Source: Streptomyces sp. SolWspMP-5a-2 (GTDB lineage: Bacteria; Actinomycetota; Actinomycetes; Streptomycetales; Streptomycetaceae). From it: DNA of 33,016 nucleotides. Every line of letters begins with the position of its first letter. Position 1 is the first letter of the stretch. Made by a program: the position numbers and the translations under genes. The notes under the pieces were generated by a model that was given only the letters and a program-made list of their open reading frames with translations, was not told where the DNA came from and searched no databases. Positions 1 to 10,400 of the stretch are shown piece after piece. The DNA lies in contig NZ_FMCI01000294.1 in the NCBI RefSeq assembly GCF_900091845.1, forward strand, positions 1 through 33,016. Reading direction: 5' to 3'.

Positions 1-351
1 CGGCGATCAGCTGGCCGACCGTGAGCAGACCGCCCCACCAGGCGGCCGGGATCGTGCACAGCAGCAGCGCCCGGCCGGTGTTGGCCCGTCTCATCAGCAG
101 CCGCTGCCTGGCCCGCGCCACCCACACCCCCGCCGGGAGGCCGATGAGCAGGTAGCCCATCGTCTCCGCGGCGCTGAGCAGGCCCATCTCCAGCGGGGTC
201 GCCGCCAGCGCGGTGGCGGCCAGCAGCGGCAGCAGGGCGTTGCCGACGTACGTGCCGAACTGGCTGACCGACTCCGCCGCCCAGAACAGGCGGAAGGCGT
301 GCTGGCGGTGCAGGGGGCGGGGTGTCGGCGGGGGCGCGGTGACCGGTTCGC

Positions 352-355
<4 letters not shown>
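1..355 (-). CDS. MFS transporter, N-terminal part (cut by window start)
   Basis: About 118 residues are visible before the window ends. After a short polar N-terminus (SEPVTAPPPTPRPLHRQ) comes a pattern typical of actinobacterial major facilitator exporters: HAFRLFWAAESVSQFGTYVG, a hydrophobic helix, then METMGYLL-type and AGVWVARARQR stretches resembling the first three helices and the basic loop after TM2-3. The GTG start overlaps the stop of the upstream aldolase gene by four bases (GTGA), which supports both the start and membership of the operon. As the last visible gene of a peptide operon, it may export the product or give self-resistance (inference). The substrate cannot be read from this fragment. 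Confidence 0.8.
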
Positions 356-1422
<1,067 letters not shown>

Positions 1423-1433
1423 GGGAGGCTTCC

Positions 1434-2909
1434 TCACGGTCGGCTGATCAGGGTGGACACGGCGTCGCCCAGGGCGTGTTCGGCGGTCGCCCAGGTCTGC
1501 CTGCGGGCGTCGGCGGCGGCGCCGAGCCGGTCGAGGTCGCGGGCGGCGTCGTCGAGGGCCGCGAGCACGGACGCCGGGGCGGGGCCGCCGCCCGCGACCG
1601 CCGCCGCGGCCACCGAGGCGGGGTCGAGGGCGTCGAGCAGGTCGCGGGGGCGGTCGCCGAGGTGGTCGGCGGCGGTCTCCCCGAAGGCGCGGCCGGTGGC
1701 GAGGGCCACCGTGCTGATCTCGCCCACCAGATGGTGGGCGGTGCGGAACGGCACCCCCGAGACGACCAGCCGTTCGGCGAGCGCGGTGGCCGCGGTGTGC
1801 CCCGCGGTGGCCCGGCCCAGCATGGTGCCCGGGTCGGGCTCGGCGCCCTCGAACATGAGCCGCAGCAGCACCACCGCGTCGGTGGTGGCCTCCAGGGCGG
1901 GCCACAGATGGCCGACCGCCTCGGTGCCGACGGCGATGGCGTTGGTGTAGCGCGCGGTCGACATCGCCGCGGTCGCCGCGGTGAGCGCGCCGAGCGCCGC
2001 CGCGGCCTTGCCCTGGACGTTCTCCAGCAGGAACGGGTTGCGCTTCTGCGGCATCATCGAGCTGCTGCCGACCAGGTCGTCGGGGAGCACGAGCAGCGGG
2101 TTCTCGGCGCTGGTCCAGGACTGGAGGTCGTGCGCGGTCCTGGTGAGGAGGACCCCGAGGACGGTGCAGGCGGCGAGCAGCCGCAGCACCACGTCCCGGG
2201 ACGCCACGGCGTGCAGGGAGTTGGCCAACGGCGCGTCGAATCCCAGCAGTTCGGTGGTGCGCGCCGGGTCGACGGGCAGCGTGGTCCCGCCGACCGCCCC
2301 GGCGCCGAGCGGGTTCTCGCCGAGTTCGCGGCCCGCGTGGTCGAGCTGGTCCAGGTCCCGGACGAGGGCGGCGGCGACCCCGGCGAGGTAGTGGCCGTAG
2401 GTGATGGGGACGGCGGGCTGGTGGTGGGTGTACGCGGGCATCACGGTGGTGTGCCAGCATCGGCCCCGCTCGACGAGGACGCGCCCCAGGGTGTCGGTCT
2501 CGGCGAGCAGCCGGTCGTAGGGGCGCCGCAACTGCAGCCGCAACACCGTGGCGTTGAGGTCGTTGCGGGAGCGCCCGCTGTGCAGGACCCCGCCGGTCTC
2601 CTCGCCCAGGGTGGCCACCAGGTGTCCCTCGTAGGCGAGGTAGCGGCCGCGCGGCGCGGGCAGGTGCCGCAGCGGGGCGAAGTCCTGGGCGCGCAGTTCC
2701 TCGATGCCGGACAGCAGTCGGGCCGCGGTCTCCCGGTCGACGACGCCCCGTTCGGCGAGCATCACCACGTGGGCCCGGTCCACCTCGCTGGTGGGCCGCA
2801 GTTCGGCGGCGACCGGGTCCGGGGGCACCCGCAGGTGCCGGTCGAAGAGGATGTCGGCCGCCGCCGGGGTCACGGCGGAGGTCAGTCGTCCGGTGACGGA
2901 GACGGTCAT
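1434..2909 (-). CDS. Argininosuccinate-lyase-like enzyme (probable Dab-forming lyase)
   Basis: A 491-residue member of the fumarase/argininosuccinate lyase superfamily. HSGRSRNDLNAT (about 110-121) is the lyase substrate loop, THHQPAVP (161-168) contains the catalytic His region, and GSSSMMPQKRNP (281-292) is the family signature with the active-site Ser. Family members release fumarate from N-succinyl-type adducts. Next to a threonine-kinase-like and a cysteine-synthase-like gene, it matches the lyase proposed for 2,3-diaminobutyrate formation in friulimicin and pacidamycin clusters: the N-C bond of an Asp adduct is cut to leave the 3-amino group. The ATG overlaps the upstream ATP-grasp stop by four bases (ATGA). 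A housekeeping argininosuccinate lyase (argH) is unlikely because no arginine genes are nearby. The superfamily is certain; the Dab role is inference from context. Confidence 0.88.
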   Translation of the reverse strand: MTVSVTGRLTSAVTPAAADILFDRHLRVPPDPVAAELRPTSEVDRAHVVMLAERGVVDRETAARLLSGIEELRAQDFAPLRHLPAPRGRYLAYEGHLVATLGEETGGVLHSGRSRNDLNATVLRLQLRRPYDRLLAETDTLGRVLVERGRCWHTTVMPAYTHHQPAVPITYGHYLAGVAAALVRDLDQLDHAGRELGENPLGAGAVGGTTLPVDPARTTELLGFDAPLANSLHAVASRDVVLRLLAACTVLGVLLTRTAHDLQSWTSAENPLLVLPDDLVGSSSMMPQKRNPFLLENVQGKAAAALGALTAATAAMSTARYTNAIAVGTEAVGHLWPALEATTDAVVLLRLMFEGAEPDPGTMLGRATAGHTAATALAERLVVSGVPFRTAHHLVGEISTVALATGRAFGETAADHLGDRPRDLLDALDPASVAAAAVAGGGPAPASVLAALDDAARDLDRLGAAADARRQTWATAEHALGDAVSTLISRP

Positions 2910-4144
2910 ACGGGGCTCTCCTCGGCGGCCAGGGCGCGCAGTGAGGCGCGCAGCAGGGTCAGGGCGTCCTCGGCCGCCCGTGCGGCGGACGGTGCGGTGG
3001 GCGCGGTGGCGACGGTGTGGCCGACGCGGTCGCGGTGGTCGTGCCACGGGGTGAGCGGGACACCGCGGCGCCCGGTCAGCACGGCGGCGGTGACGTGCCG
3101 TCCGGGGGCGGCGAGCGCCGGGGGCGGGTCGCCGAGCACCGAGGGGCCGTCGACGACGAGGAAGCGCAGCGCCGAGTGGCGGGCGGCGCGGGCGGTCAGG
3201 TCGGGGCGCCGGCCGAGGGCCGCGGCGACCTGGGCGGCGACCAGGTCGACGCCGAGGGCGGCGCGGATCAGCTCGGGGATCATGCCGCCGGCCAGCCGCA
3301 GGTTGACCTCGATCAGCACCGGGCCGTCCGCGCCCAGGCGCAGTTCGACGTGGGCGGCGCCGTGGCCGAGGCCGAGCGCCCGGACGGCGGCCACCGCGGT
3401 GTCGGCGAGGACGCGCGCGGTGGCGTCCGGCAGGGGGGCGGGGACGTCGTGCCCGGTCTCGACGAAGTGCGGTGCGGCGCCCAGGTGTTTGGCCACCACG
3501 GCGACGGGCGTGTGCCCGAACACCTCGACGGAGAACTCGGGCCCGTCCACGTACTCCTCGACGAGCAGGCCGGGTTGGGTCGGGATGCCGCGTTCGTTGC
3601 GGGTGCGGGCCAGCAGCCGGTCGGCGTGCTCGACGGCCCCGACGGGCTCCGCGCACAGCCGGACGCCCGAACTGCCCGACCCGTCCACGGGTTTGAGGAC
3701 GACCGGCAGCCGGGTCCGGCCGAGGAGTTCGCGGGCCGCGGCGGCGTCGGTCACCAGGGTGTGGGCGGCCACCGGGACGCCCGCCGCCGCGAGCGCCGCG
3801 CGCTGGTGGCCCTTGTGACGGCACCGGGTCACGGCGGCGGGATCGGGCCCCGGCAGGCCGAGCGCGTGCGCGACGGCGGCGGCGACCGGCACGAAGTAGT
3901 CGGAGCTGGTGGTCACCCCGGCGACCGGTCCCGCGCCGAGCGAGGCGACCGCGTCCAGGACCGCCCCGGGACCCGAGGTGTCCGCCTCGGCCAGGGTGAT
4001 CCCCTCGGCCCGCGCGTAGGGGTAGCGGCCGGGGTCCTCGGCCAGCAGGACCGGACGGGCCCCCTGTTCGCGGGCCCGCCGGGCGAAGAGGGGCCCGGTG
4101 CCCGAGGTGTTGGACTCGACGAGGATCAGCACGGGTTCGGTCAT
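2906..4144 (-). CDS. ATP-grasp carboxylate-amine ligase
   Basis: A 412-residue ATP-grasp enzyme of the amino-acid/dipeptide ligase type. An N-terminal Rossmann-like start (EPVLILVESNTSGTGPLF) leads to the nucleotide-binding strand VVLKPVDGSGSSG (Lys about 151), the LVEEYVDGPEFSVE loop (about 194-206) and the metal/phosphate motif EVNLRLAGGMIPEL (about 279-292). Such enzymes activate a carboxylate as an acyl phosphate and join it to an amine. It sits between the PLP enzyme and the lyase with four-base overlaps on both sides, so it is co-made with the Dab cassette. The friulimicin-type Dab route needs no ligase. It may therefore join an amino acid to Dab or to the finished peptide, make a protected intermediate, or give resistance. 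The substrate cannot be inferred from sequence. Confidence 0.85.
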   Translation of the reverse strand: MTEPVLILVESNTSGTGPLFARRAREQGARPVLLAEDPGRYPYARAEGITLAEADTSGPGAVLDAVASLGAGPVAGVTTSSDYFVPVAAAVAHALGLPGPDPAAVTRCRHKGHQRAALAAAGVPVAAHTLVTDAAAARELLGRTRLPVVLKPVDGSGSSGVRLCAEPVGAVEHADRLLARTRNERGIPTQPGLLVEEYVDGPEFSVEVFGHTPVAVVAKHLGAAPHFVETGHDVPAPLPDATARVLADTAVAAVRALGLGHGAAHVELRLGADGPVLIEVNLRLAGGMIPELIRAALGVDLVAAQVAAALGRRPDLTARAARHSALRFLVVDGPSVLGDPPPALAAPGRHVTAAVLTGRRGVPLTPWHDHRDRVGHTVATAPTAPSAARAAEDALTLLRASLRALAAEESPV

Positions 4145-5217
4145 CGCTCCTCCCCGGGGGCGCCGGTGCCGGGGAGCCCGGCGTGGCGCAGGGCGTCGTC
4201 GAGGGAGCGGCGGCGCCACCGCATGCGGGCCCAGCCGCCGACGGCGTCGCGCGGGTCGGTGACGGTGCGCGGGGCGGCGGCGGTCGGGGTGCCCAGCAGG
4301 CCGCGCTCCGCCAGCCACTCGTCCTGGTAGACCGTCTCCTGGTAGCGGTGGCCCTCGTCCGGGAGGAACGCGACGACCTGGGCGTCGGGGTTGCGCTCCG
4401 CGTACCAGCGGGCGACCAGGAAGGACGCGCCACTGGTGGGCCCCATGTACAGGGCGTGCCGGGCGTGCAGTTCGCGGGTGGCCCGGAACACCTCGGCGGC
4501 GCCCGCCCAGTGCACCTCGTCGTAGGCGTCGTGGCTGACGTTGGGCGGGACGAGGCTGTTGCCGAGCCCGCGCACCACGCGGGGGCCGTCGGCCTGGCCG
4601 AAGATGGTGCTGGGCGAGGTGTCCACGCCGATCAGGCGCATCCGGGGCTGGAGCAGCCGCAGGAAGGCCGCGGTGCCCCCGGTCGAGCCGCCGGAGCCGA
4701 CCGGTCCGACGAGGCAGTCGACGGCGCCGACGGTCTCCGCGAGCTGCTCCGCCACCGCCGCGTAGGCGTTGGGGTTGTCGGGGTTGTGGTACTGGCCGGG
4801 GACGTAGTGGTCGGGGTAGCGGGCCCGCATCTCCTCCAGCCGGTCGAGCCGCGCCTGCTGGAAGCCCCCGTTCGGGCTGGGCTCGGTGCAGATCTCGACG
4901 CGGGCGCCCAGTTCGCCGAGTCTGCGGCGCAGCGCCGGGTCGATCGCGGGGTCGCCGACGATGACCAGCGGGTAGCCGCGCAGGCGGCACACCATCGCGA
5001 GGCCGAGGGCGAAGGTGCCGGACGAGGTCTCCAGGACCGTGGTGTCGGGGGTGAGTTCGCCGCGCTGCTCGGCCCGGTCGAGCATGAAGCGGGCCGGAAG
5101 CAGCTTCATCAGGGTGAACGCGGCCACGCACAGGTTGGGGCCGATCCGGATGAGCCGGGGCAGGACGGTCGCCTCGACGACCGATTCACTGGCCGCGGGC
5201 AGAGTGGGTGATCGCAT
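4141..5217 (-). CDS. Cysteine-synthase-like PLP enzyme (beta-replacement)
   Basis: A 358-residue fold-type II PLP enzyme. The likely Schiff-base Lys is in AAFTLMKLLPARFML (about residue 38), ETSSGTFALGLA (about 63-74) is the substrate-carboxylate loop, and GPVGSGGSTGGT is the glycine-rich PLP phosphate site. The SSGT loop differs from the TSGNTG of true O-acetylserine sulfhydrylases, pointing to another substrate. With the kinase gene 14 bases upstream and the lyase downstream, it probably exchanges the phosphate of O-phospho-L-threonine (or serine) for an amino nucleophile such as L-aspartate, as proposed in Dab or Dap pathways. The start at 5217 has GGAGAG just upstream. Its stop overlaps the ATP-grasp ATG (ATGA). 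Using glutamate as nucleophile, as in the SbnA route, is less likely because no SbnB-like dehydrogenase is present. Confidence 0.87.
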   Translation of the reverse strand: MRSPTLPAASESVVEATVLPRLIRIGPNLCVAAFTLMKLLPARFMLDRAEQRGELTPDTTVLETSSGTFALGLAMVCRLRGYPLVIVGDPAIDPALRRRLGELGARVEICTEPSPNGGFQQARLDRLEEMRARYPDHYVPGQYHNPDNPNAYAAVAEQLAETVGAVDCLVGPVGSGGSTGGTAAFLRLLQPRMRLIGVDTSPSTIFGQADGPRVVRGLGNSLVPPNVSHDAYDEVHWAGAAEVFRATRELHARHALYMGPTSGASFLVARWYAERNPDAQVVAFLPDEGHRYQETVYQDEWLAERGLLGTPTAAAPRTVTDPRDAVGGWARMRWRRRSLDDALRHAGLPGTGAPGEER

Positions 5218-5231
5218 GCTCTCCGTCCTCG

Positions 5232-6155
5232 TCAGGTGGTGGTGAAGAACCAGGTGTCGTCGATGCCCAGGCCCGCGAGCCGTTTGCGGGCCAGGTCGGC
5301 GCGGGTGGCGAGGTCGGGCAGGGCGGGGTCGAAGATGAGCCCGGCGACGTCGCCGCTGTGCGCGACCTGGAGCCCGGCCGCCCCCACCGCCTCGCCGACC
5401 CGCAGCAGGTCCGCGAGACCGGGGACGGGCAGATGGCGCTGGTTGATCCGGGCGCTGGCGGTCGCCACCCGGCCGAGCAGGGCGACGTCCCCGGTGCGCA
5501 GGGCGCGGCGCACCGAGCCGAGCAGCGGGCGGAACGCCTCGATCTCCCAGACCGAGTAGCGGGCGGGCGGCAGGTCGAGGGTGTCGGTGCCGGTGCCGTC
5601 CGCGCTGGTGCCGAAACCGACGACGGCCAGCGGCATCAGCGGCCCGCCCATGTCCTCGACGACCTCGCCCTCGCGGTGCGCGAACAGGACGGTCCTGTGG
5701 GCGTACATGAGGGCGTCGGAGGCGGTCTCGGCGGCGACCGCGAGGGCCGCGTACCGGGCGGGGCTCGGGCGGCGACCCGCCGCCTCGTGGACGGCACCGA
5801 TGGTCGCGACGACGTCGGCGGTGGACGAGCCGAAGCCGCGGCTCGGCGGGATGTTGCTGGTCAGGCTGAGGGTGCCGCCGGTGGGGACGTCCAGGGCGCG
5901 CAGCGTCAGCTCGGCGGCCCGCCGCGCCTTGGTCCGCCACGGGTCGAGCATGACGACCTCGTCCGTGGTGCCGGACGGTTCGAAGACGGCGTGCGACTCG
6001 TAGAGCGGGCAGGGCAGGGTGATCAGGGCGCGGCGCAGGCCGCGGCCGGACGCGAAGACGCCCTGGAGGATCTCTCCGTGGTGGCCGACGCTGTGGTGGG
6101 TTCCCCGGATGCGGACCGCCGTCCCGGCCGGGCCTGTGGACATCTCGTGCAGCAT
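5232..6155 (-). CDS. GHMP kinase, PduX-like (probable L-threonine kinase)
   Basis: A 307-residue GHMP-family small-molecule kinase. HHSVGHHGEILQGVF (about 20-34) resembles the N-terminal motif of L-threonine kinases of the PduX type. The ATP-binding motif is IPPSRGFGSSTADV (about 102-115), and AHSGDVAGLIF near the C-terminus corresponds to the third GHMP motif. The length fits PduX. No cobalamin genes are nearby. Instead the next genes are a cysteine-synthase-like enzyme and an ASL-like lyase, so the likely job is to make O-phospho-L-threonine as an activated precursor of 2,3-diaminobutyrate; serine leading to diaminopropionate is the alternative. The ATG at 6155 is preferred over the in-frame ATG at 6143 because GAGGGA sits just upstream. 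A gap of 38 bases follows the preceding synthetase gene. Confidence 0.85.
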   Translation of the reverse strand: MLHEMSTGPAGTAVRIRGTHHSVGHHGEILQGVFASGRGLRRALITLPCPLYESHAVFEPSGTTDEVVMLDPWRTKARRAAELTLRALDVPTGGTLSLTSNIPPSRGFGSSTADVVATIGAVHEAAGRRPSPARYAALAVAAETASDALMYAHRTVLFAHREGEVVEDMGGPLMPLAVVGFGTSADGTGTDTLDLPPARYSVWEIEAFRPLLGSVRRALRTGDVALLGRVATASARINQRHLPVPGLADLLRVGEAVGAAGLQVAHSGDVAGLIFDPALPDLATRADLARKRLAGLGIDDTWFFTTT

Positions 6156-6193
6156 GGCTTCCCTCGGGGTCGGTGGACGGTGCGCCGGTGCGC

Positions 6194-7480
6194 TCACGAG
6201 CGGCCGGCCGGGCTCGGCGCGCGGGACCGGTCGGGCCGGGCGGGCAGCGCGGGTACCGCCACGAAGCGGGCGGGGATCTGGTAGTCGGGCAGCGACTCGG
6301 CCAGGAAGTCGACGAGTTCGACGTCGTCCGGGACGGCCGTGCCCGCGCGCGGCACCAGGTAGGCGTGGAGTTCGCCGTCGGTGCTGAACACCGCGGCCTC
6401 CGCGATCCCGCGGTGCGCGGTGAGCCGGGTGCGGGTCTCGTGGGGCGCGACGCGGAACCCCGAGACGGTCGGCCAGGTCCCGACCCGGCCGAGGATCTCG
6501 AAGCCCCCGGCCGCGGTGCGCCTGGCCCGGTGTCCGGTGGGCCGCGGCCGGGCGTCCGCGCCGTGCGCGAGGTGGAGTTCGCCCGGGACCCCGGCGGGCA
6601 GCGGCTCGCCGCGCCCGTCGAGCACCACGGCGGCGGCACCGGGCACCGGCAGTCCGACCGGCACGACGACCGCGGACGGGTCCGGCGCCGGGTCGTGCGA
6701 CCGGTACAGGGCGAGGGGCAGCCCCGGGGCGGCGAACCCGGCCGCGAGACGGGTCCCGACGGGTCCGGAGAGGGCGGAGGGGTCCAGGTCGGGCCCGATC
6801 GCGAGGACCGCGTCGGTGCCTCCGGCCAGGGCCTCGCGGTGGTGCGCGAGCAGCGTGTTGGCCACCGTGTCGGTCACCAGCAGCGCCGAGTACGGCTCGT
6901 GACGGTCCGTCAGCAGCGCGGCCAGCGCGCCGGGTGAGCGCGGCGGCGTCTCCGGGACGACGAGCGTGCCGCCGCGGGCGAGCGTGGTCCACACCTGGAG
7001 CAGATGGAGGGCGCTGCCGGGCCCGGCGGTCTGGAGGACCCGGTCCGCCCGGAAGCCCAGGGAGTCGAGCGCGGCGACGGCGGCGGTGAGCGCGCCGTGG
7101 GTGATCTCCGCCCCGTCCACCGTCCCGAGCACGGCCTCCTCGGACGGCCGGTGTTCGCCGCCCCCGTCCCTTCCCGCCGTGGCCCCCGGTGCCCGGTCCC
7201 CGGTGACGAGGGGCTCGCCCGCCGCGGGTCCGGCGCCGGGGGCCAGGACCCGCGCGGGGGCACCGGCGCGGGCGGCGGCCAGCAGCGCGGCCACCAGGTC
7301 ATCGCCCGGACGCAGGGAGACGGGACGCCCGTCACCGGCCCCGAGTTGGGCCAGCTCCCGTCCGAACCGGTCGGCGCGCGCGCCGAGTTCGCGGTAGGTG
7401 ACCGGGCCGCGGACCGTGCTCAGGGCGGTCGCGCCGGGCCGCTCGGCGATGTGCCGCTCCACCCGGTCGAGGAGCCCGGG
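6194..7480 (-). other. Degenerate C-terminal adenylation domain
   Basis: Roughly 428 residues that still resemble an A domain at both ends. LLDRVERHIAERPGATAL and VTYRELGARADR match the A-domain start, and GRVGTWPTVSGFRVAPHETR matches the A8 hinge region in outline. The central P-loop is replaced by TVDGAEITHGAL, no YGPTE or TGD box is seen, and the A10 Lys is missing. It should not activate an amino acid. It may survive as a structural partner of the C domain or a docking platform, or simply be a remnant of a lost module. Confidence 0.75.
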
Positions 7481-10400
7481 ACCGGTGGCCCCCGCACCGG
7501 CCGCGGGCGCGGGGCTCGCGCCGGTCAGCGGGAACCGCGACACCGGCAGGTCGGGCTGTTCGAGCGCGGCCCGCAGCAGGTCGCGGTAGGCCCGCACCAT
7601 GCTCCGCATGGTCTCGGCGTCGAAGAGGTCGGTGGCGTACTCCCAGATGATGGTCAGCGCGTCGTCCTCGCTGCTGGGGCGCTGGCCCACCCGCTGCTCG
7701 GCGCGCGGGATCGCGACGATGTTCAGGTCGGCCTTCGCCGACCCGTTGTGCTCCATCCGCACCTCGCCGCGCAGCCCCGCGAAGTCGAGGTCGGGGACGG
7801 CCGAGTCGTGGAAGCTGAACATCGCCGAGAAGAGCGGGTTGCGCGACAGGTCACGGGCGGGCGCGACGGCCTTGACGAGCCGCTGCAACGGCACGTCCTG
7901 CCAGGCGTACCCCTCCACCGCGGTGGAGTGCACCCGCTGGAGCAACTGCCGGAAGGTGGGGTCGTCCTCCAGCCGGACCCGCAGCGGGACCGTGTTGACC
8001 ATCATCCCGATCAGCCGCTCGGCCTCCGCGAGCCTGCGGTTGGCCACCCCCACGCCCAGGACGAAGTCGGTCTGGTCCGCGTAGCGCGACAGCAGCGCCG
8101 CGAACGCCGTCAGCATCGTCGAGTAGAGGGTGACGCCGAACGACCTGGCCCCCTCGCGCAGCCGGCGGTACTCGTCCGGGTCGAGGGTCAGCCGCACGAC
8201 GTCGCCGCGGAAGGTGAACTCCGGCGGCCGGGGCCGGTCGGTGGGCAGTTCGAGGGCCGCGGGCGCCCCCTCCAGGGCCCGCGCCCAGTGGTCGAGGTAG
8301 CGGTCCATCACCGGACCGTCCAGCCAGGACCGCTGCCAGGCGGCGAGGTCCGCGAACTGGAAGCGGGGCTCCGCGGGGGCCGGGGCGCCCTCGGCGAACA
8401 CCTCGTAGAGACGCGTCAGTTCACCGACGAAGACCGCGAACGACCAGCCGTCGTGCACCAGATGGTGCTCCACGTGGATCAGCCGGTACGCCTCGGGCCC
8501 GTCCTTGGCCACCACCCAGCGGGCCAGCGGCGGCCGCTCCAGGTCGAACGGCTCGGCCTGCTGGGCGGCCGACAACTCCCGCCAGGCCCGCTCGCGTCCG
8601 GCCTCGGACAGCGCGGAGAGGTCCACCAGGGGCACCTCGATGTCGATGGCGTCCATCTCCACCGGGCACTGCACCGGCACCCCGTCCACCTCACGGAACG
8701 CGGTGCGCAGGATCTCGTGGCGGCGGACCAGCTCGACGAGCGCGGACCGCAGCGCGGCCATGTCCAGGGCGCCGCGCAGGGTGAGCGTCGCCTGCATCCG
8801 GTACGCCTGGTTGCTGGGCGAGAGCCGCTCCAGGAACCAGACCCGCTCCTGCGGATAGGACAGCGGGACCGGACGGGTCCGGTCGGCGTGCCGCAGCGGC
8901 GGCGGCGCGGGCACCTCCAGGTCGCCGTCCGGCGCGCCGCCGCCGTCGACGAACGCGGCGATCCCGCGGGGCGTGGCGAGCCGGAAGAGGTGGGAGAGCG
9001 GGATGTCGGTGCCCAGGTCGCTGCGGATCCGCGCGGCGAGCCGCCCCACCAGCAGGGAGTGGCCGCCGAGTTGGAAGAAGTCGTCGGTGGCGCCCGCCGG
9101 GGTGCCCCCGAGCAGCTCCGACATCAGCGCGGCGACGGCCGCCTCGGTGGGCGTCGCCGGTTCGTCGCCGCTGCTCACCTCCGACCGGTACGGCGACGGC
9201 AGCGCCTCCCGGTCCACCTTGCCGCTCGGCGTGAGCGGCAGCGCGGGCAGCACGACCATGGTGGACGGCACCATGTGGGCGGGCAGCGACCGCGCGCACC
9301 AGTCCCGCAGCTCCGCGCCGTGCGCCCGGTCGTCCGGCGCGGACACGTAGCCGACCAGGACGGTGCCCCGCGCGACGACGACGGCGTCCGAGACGGCCGG
9401 GTGGGCGCGCAGCACCTCGGCGATCTCGCCCGGCTCGACCCGGAAGCCCCGGATCTTGACCTGGTGGTCGGCGCGCCCGGCGTACAGGTAGCGCCCGTCG
9501 GGCAGCAGCCGCGCGAGGTCCCCGGTGCGGTAGGCGCGGCCGTCGCCGCCGGGGACGTACCGCTCGGCGGTCAGCGCGGGCCGGCCGAGGTAGCCGCGGG
9601 TCACCCCGACGCCGGAGACGACGAGTTCGCCGACCTCGCCCGCGGGCACCGGCTCACCGGCCGCGTCCAGCAGGTCGACCCGCACGCCCGGCAGCGGGCG
9701 TCCGATGTCGGGCGTGCCCGAGCCGGTCACCTCACCGGTGGTGGCGACGATGGAGATCTCCGTCGGGCCGTAGGCGTTGAAGACGCGCCTGCCCGCGCCC
9801 CAGCGCGCCACGATCTCCGCGGGCAGCGCCTCCCCGCCGCACACCAGGGTGCGCAGCGAAGGGAGTTCGGCCTCCGGGAGGGCGGCGACCACGGACGGCG
9901 GCAGCAGGGTGAAGGTCACCCCGAAGCGGTCCATCAGGTCGACGAGGTCCGGGCCGGGCACCACGCTCGCGGAGTCGGCGAGGACCAGGACGGCACCGCC
10001 GGTCAGGGCGACGCCGGTCTCCAGGACGGAGGCGTCGAAGCTGGCCGGGGCGAACTGGAGGACGCGGTCGCCCGCCCCCACGCCCCACGCGGTGCGCATC
10101 CCGTCGACCGTGCCCGCGACCCCGCCGTGCTCGACGAGGACGCCCTTGGGCCTGCCGGTCGACCCGGAGGTGTAGATGACGTAGGCGAGGTCACCGGGGA
10201 CCGCCCGGTCCAGGACGCCGGGCCCGGCCGCGTCGGGAGCGCCGGGGCCGTCCGGGCTGCCGGGGCCGTCCGGGTCGAGGATGCGCACGTCGTCCGGCAG
10301 CCGTCGGGCCGCCTCGGGGTCGGCGATCACCAGGGTCACCCCGGAGTCGCGCACCATGTAGTCCAGCCGGTCCTGCGGGTAGGCCGGGTCGAGCGGCACC

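Noticed and set aside
1434..2909. Housekeeping argininosuccinate lyase (argH)
   Set aside because: No arginine genes are nearby and the gene is coupled to a kinase, a cysteine-synthase-like enzyme and a ligase in a peptide operon.
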